From Mycolicibacterium sp. YH-1 (GTDB lineage Bacteria; Actinomycetota; Actinomycetes; Mycobacteriales; Mycobacteriaceae), in NCBI RefSeq assembly GCF_022557175.1, contig NZ_CP092915.1:4650001-4714000 (forward strand): a stretch of 64,000 bases of DNA, in the 5' to 3' direction. Made by a program: the position numbers and the translations under genes. This document shows, piece after piece, positions 1-8,057 of the stretch. The first letter of the stretch is position 1, and each line of letters opens with the position of its first letter. Below the pieces are notes generated by a model, which saw only the letters and a list, made by a program, of their open reading frames with translations, ran no database searches and had not been told where the DNA came from.

Positions 1-438
1 TACCTCTACCGGATGTCGGGTGCCGTCAACGGCATCTACGGCAACACCGAGGCCGAGGCGATGTATCCGATCTTCGACGCCGATGCGACCGGGGCGCCGC
101 TGGACGGGGCCAACAACTACGTCTACCGGTTCGCTCCGGGGCAACTGCCACCGGTGCGCGCGTTCTGGTCACTGACCATGTACCGGATGCCGCAAAGCCT
201 GCTCGTCGCCAACCCCATCAATCGGTACCTGATCAACTCTCCGATGCTGCCGAGCCTCACACAAGATCCCGACGGCGGCTACACCATCTACATTCAGAAC
301 GCATCGCCCGGTCCGGACAAGGAATCCAATTGGCTGCCCGCGCCGGAGGGTCCTTTCCGGGTCGTCGAACGGTTGTACTGGCCCGAGGAAGCCGCGCTGA
401 ACGGCACCTGGCAGACACCCAAACCAGAGAAGGTGTGA
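1..438 (+). CDS. DUF1214 domain protein, C-terminal part (5' partial)
   Basis: This is the last 145 codons of a gene that begins before the window; the frame is open from base 1 and the stop is at 436-438. The text resembles the DUF1214 half of DUF1254/DUF1214 proteins: a YVYRF-type strand, a proline-rich PPVRAFWSLTMY segment, the RYLINSP turn, a QNASPGPDKESNWLPAP stretch and a terminal RLYWPEE. These proteins are usually exported or envelope-associated and have no firmly assigned reaction. Length of the whole protein, signal peptide and promoter lie outside the window. The next gene starts 37 bases downstream on the same strand. Confidence 0.85.
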   Translation, partial: YLYRMSGAVNGIYGNTEAEAMYPIFDADATGAPLDGANNYVYRFAPGQLPPVRAFWSLTMYRMPQSLLVANPINRYLINSPMLPSLTQDPDGGYTIYIQNASPGPDKESNWLPAPEGPFRVVERLYWPEEAALNGTWQTPKPEKV

Positions 439-475
439 CGCGCAGATCAAGCCGCCCGCCACCTAACCTGGGCTC

Positions 476-832
476 ATGACCGAGCCCGCCACGCAATGGC
501 GCGATGCCCTGCGCGCAAACCTGCTCACCGCCCGAAAGGAGCGCGACGCGGTACGCGTGTCGGCGCTGCGCAGTGCACTCAGCGCCATCGACAACGCCGA
601 GACCCCTGACGGCCCTGTCCCCTCCGCCGGAGCCCTCTCCGACAGCGCGGTCGGTCCCGGTGCGGCCGAGGTGCCGCGCCGGGTGCTGTCCGACACCGAG
701 ATTCGCGCGCTGCTGACCGCCGAGATCGACGAACGACGGGCTGCCGCCGCACAACTGACCGCGAACGGCGCCGACGAACGTGCCGGGACGGTACGTGCCG
801 AGGCGGCGGTGCTGAGCGACCTTCTCGGTTGA
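476..832 (+). CDS. GatB/YqeY-like protein
   Basis: A 118-residue protein resembling the YqeY family, whose domain is also the C-terminal tRNA-binding tail of GatB. The family core is visible: a first helix with [22 protein letters not shown], an acidic linker, then [24 protein letters not shown] and a final helix rich in Ala and Glu. YqeY proteins are about 150 residues, so this is a short member, with a Pro/Ala-rich loop in the middle (residues about 43-70). Its function is not established; a role in tRNA binding is inferred from homology only. Start is the ATG at 476, 37 bases after the preceding stop. Confidence 0.75.
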   Translation: MTEPATQWRDALRANLLTARKERDAVRVSALRSALSAIDNAETPDGPVPSAGALSDSAVGPGAAEVPRRVLSDTEIRALLTAEIDERRAAAAQLTANGADERAGTVRAEAAVLSDLLG

Positions 833-884
833 CGCTGGCGATGTCGGACGTCCGTGCCACGCTGGACGGGTGTTACCTCACGCC

Positions 885-2429
885 GTGTTACTGCATGACG
901 TCGCGGCGGCCTCAGCCGACGTCGGGTCGGTGTCGGCGCGCTCGGCCAAGATCAGCCGGATCGCCGACCTTCTGACCGGCGCCGCCGCAGCCGGAGATCC
1001 GGCGATGGTCGCGGTCATCGTGGCGTGGCTGTCAGGTGAACTGCCGCAGCGCCAGATCGGCGTGGGATGGGCCGCACTGCGTTCACTCCCCCAGCCCGCC
1101 GACACCGCGACGCTGACGGTGCGGGGTGTTAATGCCGCGTTCAGCGATATCGGTGCCGTCGCAGGTAAGGGGTCGCAGTCCCGGCGCGCGGAATTGGTGA
1201 CGGCGTTGTTCGACGCAGCGACCGACGTTGAACAGACATTCCTGCGCCGCCTGCTCAGTGGCGAACTGCGCCAGGGTGCGCTGGTGGGAGTGATGGCCGA
1301 CGCGGTCGCCAAGGCGGCCGGTGCGCCGGCGCCCGCTGTCCGACGGGCGGCGATGCTCGGTGGCGACCTGCCTGCCGTGGCCGCCGCGGTTCTCACCGAG
1401 GGCTCGGATGCGCTGGGCCGGTTCACGCTGCAGGTGGGCCGACCGGTTGGGCCGATGCTGGCCCAGACCTCCACCGGCGTCGCCGATGCACTCGAACGTC
1501 TCGGCGGCACGGCGATGTTCGAGGCGAAGCTCGACGGCGCCCGTGTGCAGATCCATCGTGACGGCGACAGGGTGTCCATCTACACCCGCAGCCTCGACGA
1601 CGTGACCGACCGTCTGCCCGAGGTGGTCGAGGCGACGCTCGCACTGCCGGTGCGAAGCATGATCGCCGATGGTGAGGCGATCGCACTACGCCCCGACGGG
1701 CGGCCGCAGCGCTTCCAGGTGACGGCGTCACGGTTCGGCCGCACCGCCGATGTGGCATCCGCAAGGGCCGTGCAACCGCTGTCGGTGTTCTACTTCGACG
1801 TGCTGCACCTCGACGGCGTCGATCTGCTCGACGAACCAGCGGTCGACCGGCTCGCGGCCCTGGACTCGGTGGTCGGACCCGATGCCAGGGTGGACCGCCT
1901 CGTCACGTCATCGGCCGACGAGGCCGTCGTCTTCTCCGAGCGCATCCTGGCCGCCGGTCACGAGGGTGTGATGGCGAAGTCGCCCACCGCACCGTACGAG
2001 GCCGGGCGCCGCGGCGCAGGCTGGCTCAAGGTCAAGCCCGTGCACACCCTCGATCTGGTGGTGCTCGCCGTGGAGTGGGGCTCAGGGCGCCGGACCGGCA
2101 AGTTGTCCAATATCCACCTCGGCGCCCGGGATCCGGCCACAGGCGGTTTCGTGATGCTGGGCAAAACCTTCAAGGGCATGACCGACGAGATGCTGGCCTG
2201 GCAGACCACCCGATTCACCGATCTCGCCATCGGCCCAACCGACGGGTATTTGGTGACGGTGCGCCCGGAGCAGGTCGTCGAGATCGCCATCGACGGCGTG
2301 CAGGGATCGACCCGTTACCCAGCGGGAATGGCGCTGCGTTTCGCTCGCGTGGTCCGCTACCGCGACGACAAGGCGCCCGCCGAGGCGGACACCGTCGACA
2401 CGGTGCGCGCCATCTACGAACGCGACTGA
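885..2429 (+). CDS. ligB: ATP-dependent DNA ligase LigB
   Basis: A 514-residue ATP-dependent DNA ligase that seals nicks through a lysyl-AMP intermediate. The adenylation motif [12 protein letters not shown] is at about residues 213-224, with the nucleophile Lys215. Further nucleotidyltransferase motifs follow: [25 protein letters not shown] and [12 protein letters not shown]. An N-terminal DNA-binding domain and a C-terminal OB fold ([28 protein letters not shown]) flank the core. It closely matches mycobacterial LigB (Rv3062), which begins MLLHDVA; that start corresponds to GTG 885. An in-frame GTG at 870 would add five residues, and neither has a strong ribosome site. The 3' end overlaps the convergent MerR gene by 16 bases. 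Confidence 0.95.
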   Translation: MLLHDVAAASADVGSVSARSAKISRIADLLTGAAAAGDPAMVAVIVAWLSGELPQRQIGVGWAALRSLPQPADTATLTVRGVNAAFSDIGAVAGKGSQSRRAELVTALFDAATDVEQTFLRRLLSGELRQGALVGVMADAVAKAAGAPAPAVRRAAMLGGDLPAVAAAVLTEGSDALGRFTLQVGRPVGPMLAQTSTGVADALERLGGTAMFEAKLDGARVQIHRDGDRVSIYTRSLDDVTDRLPEVVEATLALPVRSMIADGEAIALRPDGRPQRFQVTASRFGRTADVASARAVQPLSVFYFDVLHLDGVDLLDEPAVDRLAALDSVVGPDARVDRLVTSSADEAVVFSERILAAGHEGVMAKSPTAPYEAGRRGAGWLKVKPVHTLDLVVLAVEWGSGRRTGKLSNIHLGARDPATGGFVMLGKTFKGMTDEMLAWQTTRFTDLAIGPTDGYLVTVRPEQVVEIAIDGVQGSTRYPAGMALRFARVVRYRDDKAPAEADTVDTVRAIYERD

Positions 2430-3232
2430 CACCGGTCGGTCGCCTCGAGTTCGGTCCCATCCCGTCCCGGATCTACGCGCTCGAGCTTGGTCCAACCCGT
2501 CCAGCCTCGCTTGGTCAACAGCTCGATCAGTCGGCGGGCCTGCGGCGCGGCATCGAACGCCAGGGTGTCGAGCAGATCGACCAGCGATGGCTCGATGCCG
2601 CCGCTGACGTAGTCCTCGCCCTGTTCGTCGGCCAACTGTGTGAGGTAGATCGCCATCTTGTCGACCAGCTCGTTCAGCATTGGGTCGTCGTCGGCACGGT
2701 CGAGGGTCTGGCTCATGGTGAGGTAGAAGTCGATGAGCGGGGGGTGGGTTATTTGCTCTCGCTTGCGTGCCATCAGCTCCCGAGCTCGCTCGGGTGTGCG
2801 CGCCACAAGCGGGATCCAGCCGTCGCGTTCGACCTGGACGATCCGCTCGTCGACCCCGAGCGCCCGCAAGTGGTCGAGAAACTCGACTACCTCCGGCGGC
2901 AACGCCACGTTGTCCCCAGCAGCGAGGCAGGCGATCTGGCGGCGGTGTCGCTGCCGCTGACGGATCTCCGCGCGGAGCCTACCGTCGATGTCTGTGGCCG
3001 CCGCGGAGAACTCCTCCTCGTCGGCATCCAACAGCTCTCGCACGCGCGCTAGCGGGACCCCGGCTTCGGCGAGTGTCCGGATCTTGATCAGCTCGACCAC
3101 GGTCTCGGCGTCGTACCTGCGATAGCCGGCGTGGTCGCGCTCCGGCTCCGGTAGCAGCCCCTTGGCGTGATAGTGCCGCACGGCGCGCACCGTCGCTCCG
3201 GCGAGTGACGCCAGCTCACCGATGGTCAGCAT
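2414..3232 (-). CDS. MerR-family transcriptional regulator
   Basis: A 272-residue MerR-type regulator. The N-terminal winged helix-turn-helix is clear: [40 protein letters not shown] at residues 2-41, followed by [22 protein letters not shown]. Residues about 75-100 look like the dimerising helix. The long C-terminal part has no metal-binding cysteines, so it probably senses an organic ligand rather than a metal. The gene lies 28 bases downstream of the alpha/beta hydrolase at 3261-4073 on the same strand, so the two are probably one transcript. The MerR-type palindrome at 4090-4114 in front of that hydrolase is the obvious autoregulatory target. Confidence 0.9.
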   Translation of the reverse strand: MLTIGELASLAGATVRAVRHYHAKGLLPEPERDHAGYRRYDAETVVELIKIRTLAEAGVPLARVRELLDADEEEFSAAATDIDGRLRAEIRQRQRHRRQIACLAAGDNVALPPEVVEFLDHLRALGVDERIVQVERDGWIPLVARTPERARELMARKREQITHPPLIDFYLTMSQTLDRADDDPMLNELVDKMAIYLTQLADEQGEDYVSGGIEPSLVDLLDTLAFDAAPQARRLIELLTKRGWTGWTKLERVDPGRDGTELEATDRCQSRS

Positions 3233-3260
3233 CCGACCAGTGTCCTCGACCTAGAGGCTT

Positions 3261-4073
3261 TCAAAAGGCCGCCTGGCCGTCAGGAATTCGTGTACTCCGG
3301 ATAATTCGGGCAATCTCCGGGGCGTGGGTGACGACAAGTGCGTGAGTGGCGTCGAGCCACGACGTCGAGATGTGGGGCTGCTCGCGGACGAGCCGCTCGA
3401 TGCCTGCACGCCAGAGCCGATTGTGCCGCGGTACACGCCCTTCGGCGTTGTGGCCTGCCATCGACACCGACACGATCATGTGGATCGGAGGGTTGATCGT
3501 GCGGTACCGGTCGAGGATTCCGGACCGCATCTCATCCAGCTCGAGATTGAGATCGAGGATTTCCTGCGCTGTGAGCAAGATCTGACGCGGGGTGCCCTTA
3601 ATGGCCTCCTGTTCCCTCGCCATGCTCTCCCACAGCGCGCGAAACCCCGGCAGGTCGGCCTCGGTGATGAACCGCGCGGGCACGGGATTCGCCCCGTCGA
3701 TGAGTACGAGTTCGGCGAAGGTGTCGGGATACTCGGCGGCGTATTGCACGATCAGGTCCGCGCCCAGGGAGTGGCCAACGAGGACGGGGGCCGACGGCAG
3801 GCCGAGGCGTCCCACCTCCGCCATCACAGCGACGAGATCGCCGAGAAACGCCTCGACGGTGTACCGGTCGGCAGCTGAGGAATTCCCATGGCCGCGCAGG
3901 TCGAAGGTCATCACGTCGTGGTCACGCCGCAGCAGCTCGATCAGCTCGTGCAGATCGGCCTGGGTGGAGGCCAGCCCGGGGCACAGAACCAGCGGTCGCC
4001 CTTGGCCTCCGCGAGTCACAGGGATCGTCACACCGTCGTGACGGACCGTGAATTGATGAGCGTTCGTCGTCAT
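3261..4073 (-). CDS. alpha/beta hydrolase
   Basis: A 270-residue soluble alpha/beta hydrolase. Visible elements are the oxyanion region RPLVLCPGLAS, the DLRGHGNS turn, the nucleophile elbow VGHSLGADL and a C-terminal DATHALVVTHAPE segment that supplies the catalytic His. The substrate is unknown; ester or epoxide-type small molecules are possible. The frame is open upstream and an ATG at 4082 is possible. I chose the ATG at 4073 because a MerR-type promoter places the transcription start at about 4073-4075, giving a leaderless message. The merR gene follows after 28 bases, so the hydrolase is probably induced by that regulator's ligand. Confidence 0.88.
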   Translation of the reverse strand: MTTNAHQFTVRHDGVTIPVTRGGQGRPLVLCPGLASTQADLHELIELLRRDHDVMTFDLRGHGNSSAADRYTVEAFLGDLVAVMAEVGRLGLPSAPVLVGHSLGADLIVQYAAEYPDTFAELVLIDGANPVPARFITEADLPGFRALWESMAREQEAIKGTPRQILLTAQEILDLNLELDEMRSGILDRYRTINPPIHMIVSVSMAGHNAEGRVPRHNRLWRAGIERLVREQPHISTSWLDATHALVVTHAPEIARIIRSTRIPDGQAAF

Positions 4074-4089
4074 GCCAACCATGCTGGAA

Positions 4090-4114
4090 GGTTGACCCTG
4101 CGTCAGGGTCAACC
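4090..4114 (-). promoter_or_regulatory. MerR-type operator/promoter palindrome
   Basis: Two perfect 11-base arms (GGTTGACCCTG and CAGGGTCAACC) flank a 3-base centre. On the minus strand the left arm carries a -35 element TTGACC (4112-4107). A spacer of 19-20 bases would lead to a weak -10 (CAGCAT, 4086-4081). That geometry, with a dyad filling an over-long spacer, is characteristic of MerR-controlled promoters. The regulator encoded two genes downstream is the natural candidate. Confidence 0.8.
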
Positions 4115-4121
4115 CCAGCCG

Positions 4122-4179
4122 CGAAGAGCAGCCAGCACTGAGCGAAAGGGCGTGTTTTCGCCAACGCGGCTGCTCGCGG
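4122..4179 (+). promoter_or_regulatory. nested hairpin in the cstA leader region
   Basis: GAGCAGCC near 4126-4133 pairs with GGCTGCTC at 4168-4175. Inside it GCGAAA (4142-4147) pairs with TTTCGC (4156-4161). The structure ends about 16 bases before the cstA start codon. A ribosome site with AGGA around 4183 follows it. If it is transcribed it could control cstA expression, but nothing shows a ligand. Confidence 0.4.
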
Positions 4180-4194
4180 TGACAGGATCGGCGC

Positions 4195-6492
4195 ATGGCT
4201 TCATCTCCAGCCCCCACCTCGTTTGAGCGATCCGAGGAGACCGTCGGCGATATCACCTATGTTCGCACCGACCCAGACCTCCCACCGGTGGCGATCATCG
4301 ACCGCTCGCCGATCACCACCAAACACAGGATCGTCTTCGCCGCGATCGCCCTGCTCGGTGCCGTCGCGTGGGCGATCATCGCGTTCTTCCGTGGTGAAAC
4401 CGTCAGTGCCGTCTGGTTCGTCGTCGCGGCGATCTGCACCTACGTCATCGGGTTCCGGTTCTATGCGCGCCTGATCGAGATGAAGATCGTCAAGCCGCGC
4501 GATGACATAGCCACGCCCGCAGAGACTTTCGAGAACGCCACGGATTACATGCCGACCGACCGGCGGGTGCTGTTCGGGCATCACTTCGCCGCCATCGCCG
4601 GCGCCGGGCCGCTCGTCGGACCGGTTCTGGCCATGCAGATGGGCTACCTACCCGGCACCATCTGGATCATCGTCGGCGCTGTGGTCGCCGGATGCGTGCA
4701 GGACTACCTGGTGCTGTCGATATCGGTGCGCCGACGTGGTCGGTCGCTCGGGCAGATGGCGCGGGACGAACTCGGCACGATCGGTGGTGTCGCGGCGATC
4801 GTCGGCGTGCTGGTCATCATGGTGATCCTGCTCGCGGTTCTGGCGTTGGTCGTCGTCAACGCGCTCGCCGAGAGCCCCTGGGGCGTGTTCTCGATCGCGA
4901 TGACCATCCCGATCGCGATCTTCATGGGTCTCTATCTCCGATTCCTGCGGCCGGGCCGCGTCTCCGAGGTGTCCCTGATCGGCGTCGCCCTGCTTCTGCT
5001 GGCCGTCGTCTCCGGCGGCTGGGTGGCCGAAACCGCCTGGGGTGCCGACTGGTTCACGCTCTCCAAGGTGACGCTGTCGTGGTGCATCATCATCTACGGC
5101 CTCGCCGCATCGGTCTTGCCTGTGTGGCTACTGCTCGCACCGCGTGACTATCTGTCCACCTTCATGAAGGTGGGGACCATTGCCCTGCTGGCGGTCGGCA
5201 TCGTGCTGGCCCGCCCGATCATGGAGGCGCCGGCCGTCTCGTCATTCGCCGCGAGCGGCACGGGCCCCGTGTTCGCCGGGTCGTTGTTCCCATTCCTGTT
5301 CATCACCATCGCCTGTGGTGCGCTGTCGGGCTTTCACTCGCTGATCTCATCGGGCACGACCCCGAAGCTGCTCGAGAAGGAAAGCCAGATGCGGCTGATC
5401 GGCTACGGCGGCATGCTCACCGAGTCGTTCGTCGCGATCATGGCACTGATCACCGCCGCGATCCTCAACCAGCACCTGTACTTCGTGATGAACGCGCCCA
5501 CCGCGGCCACCGGCGCCACCGCACAGACGGCCGCCGACTACGTCAACGGCCTCGGCCTGTCCGGACCCGACATCACCGCTGCCGAGATCACCGCGGCAGC
5601 CGAGGGCGTCGGCGAGGAGTCGATCGTGTCGCGCACCGGCGGCGCCCCAACTCTGGCCTTCGGCATGTCGGAGGTTCTGCACCAGGTCTTCGGCGGTGAG
5701 AGCCTCAAGGCCTTCTGGTACCACTTCGCGATCATGTTCGAGGCGCTGTTCATCCTCACCACCGTCGACGCGGGCACCCGCGTGGCACGCTTCATGCTCT
5801 CGGACGGTCTTGCCAATCTTGGTGGGCCGCTTCGCAAGCTGCGTAACCCAAGCTGGCGGATCGGCGCTTGGAGCTGCAGCGTCATCGTCGTCGCCGCATG
5901 GGGCAGCATCCTGCTGATGGGTGTCACCGATCCGCTCGGCGGCATCAACACGCTATTCCCGTTGTTCGGCATCGCCAACCAGTTGCTCGCCGCGATCGCC
6001 CTGACAGTCGTCACCGTCGTGATCATCAAACGTGGCCTGCTGAAGTGGGCCTGGATACCCGGGGTTCCGCTGCTGTGGGACCTCGTCGTCACGATGACGG
6101 CGTCGTGGCAGAAGATCTTCTCCGGCGATCCGAAGGTCGGCTACTGGACACAGCACTTCCAGTACCGCAACGCCAGGGACGCGGGCCAGACCGCCTTCGG
6201 TGCGGCCAAGGACGCGGGCCAGCTCGACGCGGTCATCCGCAACACATTCATTCAGGGCACGTTGTCGATCGTTTTTGCCGTACTGGTGTGCATCGTGTTC
6301 GTCGCCGGCGTCATCGTGGCATTGAAGACCCTCCGCGGCCGCACGGTAACGCTGTCGGAGGACGAACCCGCACCGTCACGGATCTTCGCCCCGTCGGGCC
6401 TGATCCCGACCGCGATTGAGAAGGAGGTGCAGAAGCAGTGGGACGATTTGCCGAAGTCGGGCGTCACGTCAGTTGGTACTGGAGTTCATTGA
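4195..6492 (+). CDS. cstA: carbon starvation protein A, peptide/pyruvate transporter family
   Basis: A 765-residue polytopic inner-membrane protein of the CstA family, which imports peptides or pyruvate during carbon limitation. A charged cytoplasmic N-terminus of about 48 residues is followed by many hydrophobic helices. Family-specific text includes GHHFAAIAGAGPLVGPVLAMQMGYLPG, VQDYLVLSISVRRRGRSLGQMARDELG, GFHSLISSGTTPKLL, a TVDAGTRVARF segment and FPLFGIANQLLAAIAL. M. tuberculosis has the same ligB-cstA order (Rv3062-Rv3063), although here the merR-hydrolase pair lies between them. The 3' end overlaps the small ybdD-like gene by 55 bases. The C-terminal tail after the last helix is hydrophilic. 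Confidence 0.95.
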   Translation: MASSPAPTSFERSEETVGDITYVRTDPDLPPVAIIDRSPITTKHRIVFAAIALLGAVAWAIIAFFRGETVSAVWFVVAAICTYVIGFRFYARLIEMKIVKPRDDIATPAETFENATDYMPTDRRVLFGHHFAAIAGAGPLVGPVLAMQMGYLPGTIWIIVGAVVAGCVQDYLVLSISVRRRGRSLGQMARDELGTIGGVAAIVGVLVIMVILLAVLALVVVNALAESPWGVFSIAMTIPIAIFMGLYLRFLRPGRVSEVSLIGVALLLLAVVSGGWVAETAWGADWFTLSKVTLSWCIIIYGLAASVLPVWLLLAPRDYLSTFMKVGTIALLAVGIVLARPIMEAPAVSSFAASGTGPVFAGSLFPFLFITIACGALSGFHSLISSGTTPKLLEKESQMRLIGYGGMLTESFVAIMALITAAILNQHLYFVMNAPTAATGATAQTAADYVNGLGLSGPDITAAEITAAAEGVGEESIVSRTGGAPTLAFGMSEVLHQVFGGESLKAFWYHFAIMFEALFILTTVDAGTRVARFMLSDGLANLGGPLRKLRNPSWRIGAWSCSVIVVAAWGSILLMGVTDPLGGINTLFPLFGIANQLLAAIALTVVTVVIIKRGLLKWAWIPGVPLLWDLVVTMTASWQKIFSGDPKVGYWTQHFQYRNARDAGQTAFGAAKDAGQLDAVIRNTFIQGTLSIVFAVLVCIVFVAGVIVALKTLRGRTVTLSEDEPAPSRIFAPSGLIPTAIEKEVQKQWDDLPKSGVTSVGTGVH
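6421..6429 (+). promoter_or_regulatory. strong ribosome binding site inside cstA that sets the ybdD start
   Basis: AAGGAGGTG lies inside the last codons of cstA, ten bases before the GTG at 6438. It is the strongest Shine-Dalgarno sequence I noticed in this part of the window. It indicates that the small gene starts there and not at the ATG at 6492. Confidence 0.75.
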
Positions 6493-6629
6493 TGGGCGAC
6501 AACCACTACCGGCGTTACACCGAGCACCGCGAACGTAACTGTCCCGGCGAGCCGGTTCTCTCGGAGCGGGACTACTGGCGCATGCGACACCATGCGACGG
6601 AGGCCAACCCTCAGGGCGGTTGTTGCTGA
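6438..6629 (+). CDS. YbdD/YjiX family small protein
   Basis: A 63-residue protein of the YbdD/YjiX (DUF466) family, which almost always follows cstA-type transporter genes. The family signature is visible: an N-terminal GRFAEVGRHVSWYW helix, the MGDNHYRRYTEHRERNCPGEPVLSERDYWR core, and the terminal GG-C-C. Length is close to E. coli YbdD. The GTG start at 6438 is chosen because of the Shine-Dalgarno at 6421-6429 and because it restores the conserved N-terminal helix. It overlaps cstA by 55 bases in another frame, so the two are surely co-translated. It is probably an accessory subunit of the transporter. Confidence 0.9.
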   Translation: MGRFAEVGRHVSWYWSSLMGDNHYRRYTEHRERNCPGEPVLSERDYWRMRHHATEANPQGGCC

Positions 6630-6641
6630 CCACCCGCCGTG

Positions 6642-6660
6642 TACTGTCGAACTTACGGTA
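6642..6660. promoter_or_regulatory. TAC(T/G)GTA-N5 dyad, site 1
   Basis: TACTGTC-GAACT-TACGGTA, an imperfect 19-bp dyad ending 25 bases before the amidohydrolase start at 6686. It is the first of nine clear copies of the same motif in front of catabolic operons in this window. Confidence 0.6.
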
Positions 6661-6685
6661 AGGCCCCTCGACAGGAAGGTTCGTC

Positions 6686-7984
6686 GTGCACAAGGACGAC
6701 ATGATCTTGATCAGCGTGGACGACCACATCATCGAGCCTCCCGACATGTTCAAGAACCACCTTCCTGCCAAGTACGCCGACGAGGCACCGCGACTGGTAC
6801 ACAATGCCGACGGGTCCGACACCTGGCAGTTCCGTGACGTCGTGATCCCGAATGTGGCGCTCAACGCCGTGGCCGGCCGCCCCAAGGAGGAGTACGGCCT
6901 TGAGCCCCAAGGCCTCGACGAGATCCGCAAGGGGTGTTACGACGCAGGAGAGCGCGTCAAGGACATGAACGCCGGCGGCGTGCTGGCGACGATGAACTTC
7001 CCGTCGTTCCCAGGCTTCGCAGCCCGGCTGTTCGCCACCGAGGACGCCGACTTCTCACTCGCCCTGGTACAGGCCTACAACGACTGGCACATCGACGAGT
7101 GGTGCGGCAGCCACCCCGGGCGCTTCATCCCGATGGCGATCCCGGCGATCTGGGACCCGAATCTTGCCGCCGCCGAAGTCCGCCGCGTCGCCGACAAGGA
7201 TGTGCACTCGCTGACGTTCACCGAGAATCCATCCGCGCTGGGCTATCCGTCCTTCCACGACCAGGAGTATTGGGCGCCGCTGTGGGAGGCGTTGGTGGAC
7301 ACCGAGACCGTGATGAACGTGCACATCGGGTCCTCGGGTCGGTTGGCGATCACTGCGCCCGATGCGCCGATGGACGTGATGATCACGTTGCAGCCGATGA
7401 ACATCGTGCAGGCCGCGGCCGATCTGCTGTGGTCGGCGCCGATCAAGAAGTACCCGACGCTCAAGATCGCGCTGAGCGAGGGCGGCACCGGGTGGATTCC
7501 CTACTTCCTGGATCGCGTGGACCGCACCTACGAGATGCACTCGACGTGGACAGGTCAGGACTTCGGCGACAAGGTGCCCAGCCAGGTCTTCAAGGATCAC
7601 TTCATGACGTGCTTCATCTCGGATCCGATCGGCGTGAAGAACCGGCACGAGATCGGCGTCGAGAACATCTGCTGGGAGATGGACTACCCGCATAGCGACT
7701 CGATGTGGCCCGGTGCCCCAGAGGAACTCTCGGCGGTCTTCGACACCTATGACGTCCCCGATGACGAGATCAACATGATGACTCACGAGAACGCAATGAA
7801 GCTTTACCACTTCGAGCCGTTCAAGCACATCCCCAGGGAGCAGGCCACCGTCGGCGCCCTACGCAAGGCCGCCGAGGGCCACGATGTGACCATCCGCGCC
7901 CTCAGCCATGACCGCAGCGGCGAGAAGACCAATTTCAGCGACTGGGCCGCGAATCTCGACAAGGCGACCGCGTCACAGAAGTAG
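6686..7984 (+). CDS. amidohydrolase-2 family protein
   Basis: A 432-residue metal-dependent TIM-barrel hydrolase/decarboxylase of the amidohydrolase-2 (ACMSD-like) group. The first strand carries VDDHIIEPPDMF, where the usual His-x-His is Asp-x-His. Later features are NFPSFPGF, the ALVQAYNDWHIDEWCGSHPGRFIPMAI segment, a VNVHIGSS strand and the final metal-ligand region ICWEMDYPHSDSMWP. Members act on aromatic acids, cyclic ketones or lactones; the substrate here is unknown. The start is GTG 6686, with AGGAAGG about ten bases upstream. It is the first gene of the catabolic island and sits behind dyad site 1. Confidence 0.88.
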   Translation: MHKDDMILISVDDHIIEPPDMFKNHLPAKYADEAPRLVHNADGSDTWQFRDVVIPNVALNAVAGRPKEEYGLEPQGLDEIRKGCYDAGERVKDMNAGGVLATMNFPSFPGFAARLFATEDADFSLALVQAYNDWHIDEWCGSHPGRFIPMAIPAIWDPNLAAAEVRRVADKDVHSLTFTENPSALGYPSFHDQEYWAPLWEALVDTETVMNVHIGSSGRLAITAPDAPMDVMITLQPMNIVQAAADLLWSAPIKKYPTLKIALSEGGTGWIPYFLDRVDRTYEMHSTWTGQDFGDKVPSQVFKDHFMTCFISDPIGVKNRHEIGVENICWEMDYPHSDSMWPGAPEELSAVFDTYDVPDDEINMMTHENAMKLYHFEPFKHIPREQATVGALRKAAEGHDVTIRALSHDRSGEKTNFSDWAANLDKATASQK

Positions 7985-8027
7985 CCCTCCGCGCCATCAC
8001 GAAATCTGTCACACCCCCCTGGCATAC

Positions 8028-8043
8028 TCGAACATAGTTTCGA
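8028..8043. promoter_or_regulatory. LexA (SOS) box
   Basis: TCGAACATAGTTTCGA differs from the mycobacterial SOS consensus TCGAAC-N4-GTTCGA at one position. It lies 14 bases before the start of the 13E12-type HNH gene. M. tuberculosis 13E12 genes are known DNA-damage-inducible LexA targets, which supports the call. Confidence 0.8.
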
Positions 8044-8057
8044 ACAGGGGGTTCACG

